DNA of 19,567 nt, taken from positions 1-19,567 of the forward strand of contig JAIOTT010000042.1 in the NCBI GenBank assembly GCA_021106655.1, in the 5' to 3' direction. This DNA comes from Bacteroidales bacterium (GTDB taxonomy: Bacteria; Bacteroidota; Bacteroidia; Bacteroidales; SMBSF77). The notes under the pieces were generated by a model that saw only the letters and a program-made list of their open reading frames with translations, had not been told where the DNA came from and searched no databases. Numbering within the stretch: the stretch's first letter is position 1; each line of letters opens with the position of its first letter. Position numbers and translations under genes: made by a program. This document shows, piece after piece, positions 8,188 to 15,632 of the stretch.

Positions 8188-11100
8188 ATGAAATTGTCTA
8201 AATTTTTACTCACTGCTTTGTTTATTTCCACTATCGCTTTTTCATATTCAAATGGTGTTATTATCCCAAGTGATTCTTCGCAAAATGATTTTTTAAAGAC
8301 TTATAAACTGATACTTGACAGATCACATGTTGACCTTAGATTTACCAATGGTAGCATGGATACGATATTGTTTCCCCGATATGGTGAATACTCTGTTTAC
8401 TGGAAAAAATCAGGGACTGACCAGGGTAGTTTTGTATTACCTGATGTTGTCCCGTCGAATTATTCTTCCGTAACAAGTTCGCTATATAATCAATATGATT
8501 GGTTTTTATATGATAATTATTCAATTCAATTTAAAAGACATTATAGGAGAGTAGCTATTTTCAGAAGCAGTATCAAGAAAAACAACAATCCGGTTTCCTG
8601 GGAATCAATTTATTTTAAAAATACTTTTGATTCTTATTTATATGGGAATATTCAATATTTTGTTGATGAACAAGATATCAATAGTAGTGATCTTCATTCG
8701 CAAACGAAGTTATTGATCATACCTTCTTTTACAATTGACGGCACGAATAATAAATTTTATATTGATAGTGTTTTTGCAATTACTCCCAATATGAAAGCAA
8801 GGATAGATACTTTCCTTGCCCATGGAGGTATGATCTATGCAGAAGGTAATGCTGCATATTTTATCGAAAAACTTGGCTATCTGATACCCGGAGCGGTTGA
8901 TTTTAATAATTCAATTCAGGCTAATCCCATTACAGATCTTCTTGATATAGAATTTACATCTTCCATCAATCCACTAGCATATACAAAACATGCTACAGGT
9001 AATTTCCTTTATGCAAGCTCTGTTCCTACTGTAAATGTTGGTAGTGCCGAAGTAATAGCAAATATTGCTAATGGTGGAACTCCGGTGGCATTTGTGATGA
9101 AAGGTTTACAGGCAAACGGCGGAAGAATAGTATGTAACACAGGATTACCAACTGTTGGAGGATATGTGAACATTCAGGACGGGAGCCGGCAACTTCAATG
9201 GACATTGAATGCAATTATGTACACATTTGTTAAAAATGTTGATGTGACCCGTTCAATATATAATGAGCTGCTTTCTAATATTGTAGCCGGTCAAAATGCA
9301 ATTTCCTATGATGCAATAGATACTTTTGAAGTAAAAATAATTGTAAGGAATGTTTCTTCAAACACTATTTCCAATCTGGAAGTTAAAGAAAATATCAGAA
9401 ATTATTTTGAGTTTGTTGATGTCGATTCGAGTGGTTTTACATACACTATCAACAACAATGAATTAGTATTTTCAATTGCATCTGTTCCGGCACATTCCGA
9501 ATATACTTTAATATATCGCTTGCGAACACCTGCACCGGATGACCCTATTCATGAAAATGTTGACAATTATATTTCATGGAGCAATTATATCTATGCCTCA
9601 TATAATACAACTTCATATAATGATAATGAAGGCTTTAATTCATTTAATAAGTACAGGAATTATACGGATGTAATGTTCAGTGCAAAAATTGTAGCAGATA
9701 CAGATCTGAACTGGAAAAATTTCCTGGGCCTCTATTATCAGCCGTTTAAAGTTTTTATGATAATGGAAAACAAGGAAAGAACTGCTGCTGAAAACACGGT
9801 ATATACTCAGTACATCCCCAAAGATGTTCCGTTTTACTGGACAAATAAGTCGATAAATATTCCTATCCTAAAAACTCCCGGAGGAAGATATGTGGATATC
9901 CTTAAAGGGAGTAATGATGAAAATAATCCGGATTATGATATGGATAGTGACGGCCATCCTGATGTATGGCTGGATACAGCATCAATTTATCCCAAAGGCT
10001 ATACTATAGTTGAAGATTCTGTTTACTGGCTTAATCCATGGGAGCATTTAATGTCAGGACTGGCAAATGCCTTTTACGAGGATATTGATCATGATGGCCT
10101 GATCGCACAGGATCTTGATGGGGATGGAATAGTTGATATAGATGAGCCGGGGGATAAGATCAGGGTATGGAAAGTAACATGGAATATTAATAATGTGCCG
10201 GGATATCAGTTTTATGACCCTTATTGCTCATACGAGATTTGGGTTGATCCGCCCGATCTGGTAAAATTGTCGGCAGGTGTTGGATACGTTAATGGCATTT
10301 GTGATTCTGTTGGGGGAATGTTTTATCCATATTCACCTGATATCAATAACCCTGATACAACAGAAACATGCTGGGAAAACTGGATGGAATCGGTTTGGGG
10401 TTATATAGTCTGGAAACAACTTATTTATCAACAAATAAATAATTATGAAGGTTTTACTTTTGTTGATACATCTACATACACTCTCTTGCCGACAGATAGT
10501 CTGATAGGAACTGTACCCCAACCACATCGTGAGTTTATTGCAGTACTATCCATGGGAGGTGAGGAAATAGATATGTTTCATCCTACACCACAGAGCTCAT
10601 TGTATTCAAACATTGACTATAAAACGATATTTAATGAAGTTAGAAATACTCCCATTCGAACCACGTATACATATTATGCCCCACTACCAAATCCGCTACA
10701 ATTTGAATATTTAACTAACAATTACACTATACAGGATCCTGTTACTAACGATACCTTGAAGTTTCTCCCTGTTGACGGATTTGCAAATATTAGCTTTGAT
10801 CTGGATGCTTCAACAGAATATACATATTACTGGATTCGCAATGCTGGTCATGATGTTGATTATAACGACCCCTCCCTAGCCAATGAAGGTGTTGAAGAAC
10901 TTGGTGATGGAGTGTTTGGATATATGGTGTATGACATACCAAAAGGTTTGGGTGGTTATAAGATCACTCTTCCGAAGATCAACGACAGTACTTATGACAT
11001 TAATGCAATTGTTGAAGTTAATGGGCAGCCATTTCAAAAATGGATTGATAATCCCAACACAGGAGATTCTGTTGAAATATTGGAAGATCAGTTCGAGTAT

Positions 11101-14100
11101 CATGTATATATTCCACAGTTATTGATACCACCGGCTCTGGATGATGATAACTTTGATGGTATAGATGATTGGATTGATGACAGAGGCGATCGTTTTTGTT
11201 CCTCAACAGGGTATCTCCACGATGGCTTCATGCTTGATGATGGCGAAGACTGGCCTGATTACCCTTTAGTTCCTTTTCTTGATGACATTTATGGTTGGGT
11301 TGATTCGGGATGGTATTGCGGTCAGGACAGTACTTATGGAGATGATTTTTTCGAAAACCTGGGGAAAACACATTTTAAGATACATGCTATTTATGAAGGT
11401 AAAGGAAAAGAGGGACCTATTGAGATCAGTAAAGGTGGATGGCTTGTTGTGGAAGAAATATTTGGAGGTTCACCCTGGGTAATTTTCTCCCATACACTAT
11501 CAGGTTGGGCACAAGGGGTGAACTTTCAGATCACTTCCAGTTCAAACCCTTCGATGGTAAAAACAGGTGTGGATTCTGTCTTTATTAAACATACTGTTGA
11601 AGATCTTAGTGAACCACATGAATTTGATATTGACTTTGATCCTTATCATGTTTCATATGGCTATGGAGAATCTACAATAACCAGTTATGCCGGAGGTAGA
11701 GATCCATGTAGCCTGATAGATCCGCCAATCACCATGCATACCATTATCGATCCTTCTTATGATAATCACACTGTTACTCTAATACCTATGGCTGATACTT
11801 CTAATCCTGATCTGACAAATTACCCCAGGGTAGTTAGCGGGAGTTTCCTTGAGCTTAGAATAGAGGTGGTGAATGGCACGGATGATAACTGGTATAATAC
11901 AACTATTACTACTCATCTTCCACCTGAACTAGGGAATACATTTATTGAGATGAGTTATGTTGCATATCCCCGGCCTCTCGTACCAGCAAAGGTTGATCCT
12001 GCTACCGGGGCTGTCATTCATTCAGGCGATCAAATAGGATCATTTAGCGCAGGCTGGAGATTTAACCAGCCTGATGGTGAGGTGCTGGTAAAAATGGGTG
12101 ATACACTAAACCTAATGCAACCTTCACGCAGAGCTTACTTTATTATTTTATTAAATATTGACCCTAATCTTGCAAACGGAGTATATGATATAGATTTTAC
12201 AATTTCAGGCCAAAGGGTCCATTATGATGGAACAGCAAATGGAAATATTGATTATGAAGTTCCTGATATCCAGTTTAGCATAACAGATAGAAACCCGAAT
12301 GGCAGCATTGTCGAATTTCAACCATTGGTAATCGGACAAGCAGATCTTACAAATATTGAAGTTAAAACGAAAAATAATTTTAAAGGTCTTGAAAATGTCA
12401 AATGGAGTTTGCAGGATGTGAATTATACTAATTTTGATGGCTTAACAAATACATTTCCTGCGTCATATGACAGTGTTTCGAGCATTGAAACAATAGATCT
12501 TTCATCCATTGCAAATTTCCCAACAAAGGATACTACTGAATTTTACATACTTGAAATGGGTGAAGTCACAAGTTCAATTTCAGGAGATAACCTCTTAATT
12601 GCCAATGCTTCTGACCTTAATTACTCATATGATCAGCATCCTTATACTGTAAGCTCTCAAAACGTAAGAGTTACACCTGTTGGGCCTCAGCTTGGAGTTT
12701 TCCGGAATATATTCAGCGTAAATGGTGTTCTAACTGATGGTACCGATTCTATATATTTTCCTCCACAATCTGAATTGGTCATTGGAACCACTTTCGAAGT
12801 GACAAATTTCGGTAATGATATCTCCTCAAACTCAATATTATATATTTACCCCGGACCTGAGTTCATTCCTGTTATCGATAGTTTACCGGCATTCTTTACA
12901 TATAATTTTACATTAAAGCATATAGAAACTTTGCTTGGCTCATTTATCCCGGGACAAACAAAAGAATATACTTTGTATTTTAATGCTGTTGGCCTGGATC
13001 CTGACTCTACCTATGATGTTGTTACAGTTGTGTCAGAAATTAGTGGAACTTATGAAGGAGAAGCAGTTAATGCAACATATAAATATCGAAACACTGATCT
13101 ATTGATCTGTAATTTGTATTTTGACTTTGAATATGATTTTGAAATAATTAATATTTTTACAAATATACCAGTGATTTCATATGATTCTGATATTTCGATA
13201 ATAGCCTTTGCAAAGAATGGCGCAATAACAGCAAATGATGTTTGGATGAGAATGTATACACTGTTTAACTCCGGTCTTATTCAAATTGGAGAACGCCTGA
13301 TCAGTGAATTTAATGGTGCATTTAGCGAAGGCTTAAGTGTAAATAATTATTCTATTGCCTCGATACTTGATACCCTTTCATATATTCCTGATTCAATTAC
13401 ATTTGTTGCAGTAATTGATGATGGTAATGATTTTATTGAACTGGATGAATTTAATAATTCAAGGTCAGTGACTATCCCATTAATGGGTGGTATTACTATA
13501 TCAGGAAGTGTATCATATTATAATTCTTATTCAACTCCTCTCGGAAATTCAATGGTTTATTTTGAAAACACAAGTGAGGCTACCATGGATTCAATAGAGA
13601 CAAATCAAAATGGTGAATATTCTTATATAAGCTATAATTTTGGCACCTATAATTTTGATGCGGCAAGCAATATACAATGGGGCGGGAGTAATTCAATTGA
13701 TGCTTTTCTGATTCAACGTCATTTCCTCGGAATGAATTACCTGAATGGTCTGGCTCTGGATGCTGCAGATGTTGATGGCTCAGGTTTTATTAATACAGAT
13801 GATGCACTCAATGTGCAAATGCGTTTTGTACATCTAATATCTACATTTCCTGTAGGAGACTGGGTGTTTAATGCAAATCCCATGACTATTAATTATGGCG
13901 GTAATTATTCCAATATCATTATTGGAAGCTGTTATGGGGATGTTAATAATTCGTACACACCACCTTCAGTAAAAATGGAACCTACTATAGATCTTAAACG
14001 AAAAGGATCTTTGGAGATTGCTTCCTATGAAGAGTATGAAATACCGGTAAAGGCTGAAAAAGAGATGAATGTTTCCTCAATTTCGCTTGTATTCAGCTAT

Positions 14101-14673
14101 CCACATCAAATAATGAATATTATAAGTGTCAGTATAAATGATCAGGATAAAGGAAACCTATTGTATACTTCTGAAGATGGTGAACTAAGGATATCATGGG
14201 TAAGTACAAACTCACTGAAACTGAATAAAGGTGATATTCTTTTTAATATCAAATTTGCAACAGATAATATTTTAGCTATGGTTGGTGAAAAAGCTCCATT
14301 TGAAATTATGGCATATAGTGAATTTGGTGACGAAATAGGTGAAGTAATTGACAATGTGAAATTATCCACACCGGGATTATTTATTGGACTACCAACGGAA
14401 TTCTCATTAGGTCATAATTATCCAAATCCATTTAATAATATCACAGAGATAAGCTATGCCCTCCCTGAGGAAGGATATGTTATTTTAAAGGTGTTTAATC
14501 TTTTGGGTGAGCAGATAGCAGTTCTTGCAAGAGCTCAGCAAGGGCCTGGTATTTATAGTGTTGAGTTCGATTGTTCTGGTTTAACTGCCGGAGTTTATTT
14601 GTATAAGATAGATGTTAAAGGGAAAACAAAGAATTTTGTTCAAACTAAAAGGATGGTAGTTACGGGAAAATAA
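8188..14673 (+). CDS. Giant T9SS-exported multidomain protein with dockerin, cohesin-like and C-terminal sorting domains
   Basis: This 2161-residue protein is exported to the cell surface or medium. Residues 1-20 are a Sec signal peptide. Residues about 170-240 look like a class I glutamine-amidotransferase-type Rossmann segment (KLLIIPSFTIDG; FLAHGGMIYAEGNA at about 209). A DUF11-like beta domain covers about 350-450. Asp/Gly calcium-loop motifs resembling thrombospondin type 3 repeats occur at 582-592 (DYDMDSDGHPD), 632-656 (DLDGDGIVDIDEPGD) and 985-995. The region to about 1640 is beta-rich and unrecognised. A CARDB-like domain lies at about 1650-1768, a carboxypeptidase-regulatory-like beta domain at 1770-1830, and a dockerin-type module at 1831-1890 with the loop D1861, D1863, S1865, N1869, D1872. 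A cohesin-like beta domain follows at about 1925-2062. Residues 2072-2161 are a T9SS type A sorting domain (NYPNPFNN, FNLLGEQIAVL, LTAGVYLYKID, final MVVTGK). No hydrolase active site was recognised, so adhesion or scaffolding is only an inference. It is divergent from the A2M gene and convergent with the DUF3108 gene. Confidence 0.93.
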   Translation: MKLSKFLLTALFISTIAFSYSNGVIIPSDSSQNDFLKTYKLILDRSHVDLRFTNGSMDTILFPRYGEYSVYWKKSGTDQGSFVLPDVVPSNYSSVTSSLYNQYDWFLYDNYSIQFKRHYRRVAIFRSSIKKNNNPVSWESIYFKNTFDSYLYGNIQYFVDEQDINSSDLHSQTKLLIIPSFTIDGTNNKFYIDSVFAITPNMKARIDTFLAHGGMIYAEGNAAYFIEKLGYLIPGAVDFNNSIQANPITDLLDIEFTSSINPLAYTKHATGNFLYASSVPTVNVGSAEVIANIANGGTPVAFVMKGLQANGGRIVCNTGLPTVGGYVNIQDGSRQLQWTLNAIMYTFVKNVDVTRSIYNELLSNIVAGQNAISYDAIDTFEVKIIVRNVSSNTISNLEVKENIRNYFEFVDVDSSGFTYTINNNELVFSIASVPAHSEYTLIYRLRTPAPDDPIHENVDNYISWSNYIYASYNTTSYNDNEGFNSFNKYRNYTDVMFSAKIVADTDLNWKNFLGLYYQPFKVFMIMENKERTAAENTVYTQYIPKDVPFYWTNKSINIPILKTPGGRYVDILKGSNDENNPDYDMDSDGHPDVWLDTASIYPKGYTIVEDSVYWLNPWEHLMSGLANAFYEDIDHDGLIAQDLDGDGIVDIDEPGDKIRVWKVTWNINNVPGYQFYDPYCSYEIWVDPPDLVKLSAGVGYVNGICDSVGGMFYPYSPDINNPDTTETCWENWMESVWGYIVWKQLIYQQINNYEGFTFVDTSTYTLLPTDSLIGTVPQPHREFIAVLSMGGEEIDMFHPTPQSSLYSNIDYKTIFNEVRNTPIRTTYTYYAPLPNPLQFEYLTNNYTIQDPVTNDTLKFLPVDGFANISFDLDASTEYTYYWIRNAGHDVDYNDPSLANEGVEELGDGVFGYMVYDIPKGLGGYKITLPKINDSTYDINAIVEVNGQPFQKWIDNPNTGDSVEILEDQFEYHVYIPQLLIPPALDDDNFDGIDDWIDDRGDRFCSSTGYLHDGFMLDDGEDWPDYPLVPFLDDIYGWVDSGWYCGQDSTYGDDFFENLGKTHFKIHAIYEGKGKEGPIEISKGGWLVVEEIFGGSPWVIFSHTLSGWAQGVNFQITSSSNPSMVKTGVDSVFIKHTVEDLSEPHEFDIDFDPYHVSYGYGESTITSYAGGRDPCSLIDPPITMHTIIDPSYDNHTVTLIPMADTSNPDLTNYPRVVSGSFLELRIEVVNGTDDNWYNTTITTHLPPELGNTFIEMSYVAYPRPLVPAKVDPATGAVIHSGDQIGSFSAGWRFNQPDGEVLVKMGDTLNLMQPSRRAYFIILLNIDPNLANGVYDIDFTISGQRVHYDGTANGNIDYEVPDIQFSITDRNPNGSIVEFQPLVIGQADLTNIEVKTKNNFKGLENVKWSLQDVNYTNFDGLTNTFPASYDSVSSIETIDLSSIANFPTKDTTEFYILEMGEVTSSISGDNLLIANASDLNYSYDQHPYTVSSQNVRVTPVGPQLGVFRNIFSVNGVLTDGTDSIYFPPQSELVIGTTFEVTNFGNDISSNSILYIYPGPEFIPVIDSLPAFFTYNFTLKHIETLLGSFIPGQTKEYTLYFNAVGLDPDSTYDVVTVVSEISGTYEGEAVNATYKYRNTDLLICNLYFDFEYDFEIINIFTNIPVISYDSDISIIAFAKNGAITANDVWMRMYTLFNSGLIQIGERLISEFNGAFSEGLSVNNYSIASILDTLSYIPDSITFVAVIDDGNDFIELDEFNNSRSVTIPLMGGITISGSVSYYNSYSTPLGNSMVYFENTSEATMDSIETNQNGEYSYISYNFGTYNFDAASNIQWGGSNSIDAFLIQRHFLGMNYLNGLALDAADVDGSGFINTDDALNVQMRFVHLISTFPVGDWVFNANPMTINYGGNYSNIIIGSCYGDVNNSYTPPSVKMEPTIDLKRKGSLEIASYEEYEIPVKAEKEMNVSSISLVFSYPHQIMNIISVSINDQDKGNLLYTSEDGELRISWVSTNSLKLNKGDILFNIKFATDNILAMVGEKAPFEIMAYSEFGDEIGEVIDNVKLSTPGLFIGLPTEFSLGHNYPNPFNNITEISYALPEEGYVILKVFNLLGEQIAVLARAQQGPGIYSVEFDCSGLTAGVYLYKIDVKGKTKNFVQTKRMVVTGK

Positions 14674-14747
14674 TGGCAGCGGCAGTAAGCAGTTGCAGTA
14701 TGAAGAAAAGCTGGTAAGTGTTTTATTTGATCTATGCAGGTCTTCAT

Positions 14748-15545
14748 TTACTCAGTTTTCGAAGAAAGCGGATTACGCAATCCGGAATATTTTATTAATT
14801 CCATTTTTACTGATCCTACTACTACGGCAGATTCAACTAATAACGGGATTCTGTTTTTATCATCTGAAACCCAAAGTGTCATTGGATATGGGTCACTAAA
14901 GGCATCACCAGTAACAACCATAGGTTTGAACTTCAAAGTTTTGAATTTACCCGTTTCAATCTTAATTTCTTCTTTACCCAGATATTTAATTATTGATGTA
15001 TATACAGAGTCGTCAAGATAAAATACTAATGGAAAAGAATCTCCGGTTTTAAGATTTGAGAAGTCAAGTGTACGGGCATAATAAAATGCAGAAATTATAT
15101 CCTGCGTATTTGGCTCTATTTTCTTTGCTTCCTGTCTGCTTGTTGCAACAAGATTAACATGGTCGAATATCACATCATCGTCAACAACATATCCCCCTTC
15201 ACGAGTTCGTCTGATAAATGATAAAGGAACCAGGGAATCTTCAGCTATAAAGGTTTCAAAACGATCATGGACTTTATAAAACCAATTAAAAATTCCTTTG
15301 GATTTCCCAATTGCCTCAATATGATAAGTGTTTCTATCAGCCATTACTACAGCATTCTTTTCAATTTCCATGCTTGCAATTCCTGCTGTCATTTTACCGG
15401 TAAGCAGAGAATGATAATATAGGCGATACCTGAGTTTTTCACCATAAGTATAAGCCTCATTTTTTGTATCACCTGTTTTTTGTGAAAATGCTGATAAGCA
15501 GGCCAGGATTAAAATAGAAAACAGAAATGTTTTAATATAATTCAT
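14748..15545 (-). CDS. DUF3108 domain-containing exported protein
   Basis: A 265-residue exported protein of the DUF3108 family, recognised from the overall pattern: YGEKLRYRLYYHSLLTGKMTAG at the start of the mature part, EAIGKSKGIFNWFYKVHDRFET, then TQDIISAFYYARTLDF, and a C-terminal LWVSDDKNRIPLLVES. The family is predicted to fold as beta structure in the periplasm or at the outer membrane; no biochemical role is established. The ATG at 15545 is preferred because a signal peptide begins there (MNYIKTFLFSILILAC). The ILAC motif could make it a lipoprotein; otherwise cleavage after SAFS is plausible. An upstream TTG at 15590 would add 15 residues before the signal peptide and is less likely. 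It lies downstream of leuS on the same strand with 87 bases between, and its 3' end is 74 bases from the end of the convergent T9SS gene. I see no convincing terminator in that gap. Confidence 0.85.
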   Translation of the reverse strand: MNYIKTFLFSILILACLSAFSQKTGDTKNEAYTYGEKLRYRLYYHSLLTGKMTAGIASMEIEKNAVVMADRNTYHIEAIGKSKGIFNWFYKVHDRFETFIAEDSLVPLSFIRRTREGGYVVDDDVIFDHVNLVATSRQEAKKIEPNTQDIISAFYYARTLDFSNLKTGDSFPLVFYLDDSVYTSIIKYLGKEEIKIETGKFKTLKFKPMVVTGDAFSDPYPMTLWVSDDKNRIPLLVESAVVVGSVKMELIKYSGLRNPLSSKTE

Positions 15546-15600
15546 TTTTAAAAAAAGTTTTTGATCACATAAAAACAATAAACGTTCCAAAATTTAATTC

Positions 15601-15631
15601 TAGTCATTTTAGTCACTCGTAATTTTAGTCA
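15601..15631. repeat. Three TAGTCA repeats just after leuS
   Basis: TAGTCA occurs at 15601-15606, 15610-15615 and 15626-15631, read as TGACTA on the strand of the flanking genes. It fills most of the gap between the leuS stop and the DUF3108 start. No dyad with a U-tract is present, so I do not call a terminator. Irregular spacing suggests a decayed simple repeat. Confidence 0.45.
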
Positions 15632-15632
15632 T

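Noticed and set aside
10876..11482. Short open frames on both strands inside the giant T9SS gene
   Set aside because: They overlap a continuous 2161-codon frame with clear domains, and have no start signals or familiar sequence.
14674..14747. Bidirectional terminator between the convergent T9SS and DUF3108 genes
   Set aside because: Only a 6-bp TGAAGA/TCTTCA pair about 40 bases apart was found, overlapping the DUF3108 stop, with no U-tract; too weak to call.
14693..15021. Plus-strand open frames overlapping the DUF3108 gene
   Set aside because: They are antisense to a recognisable protein family and show no protein-like features of their own.
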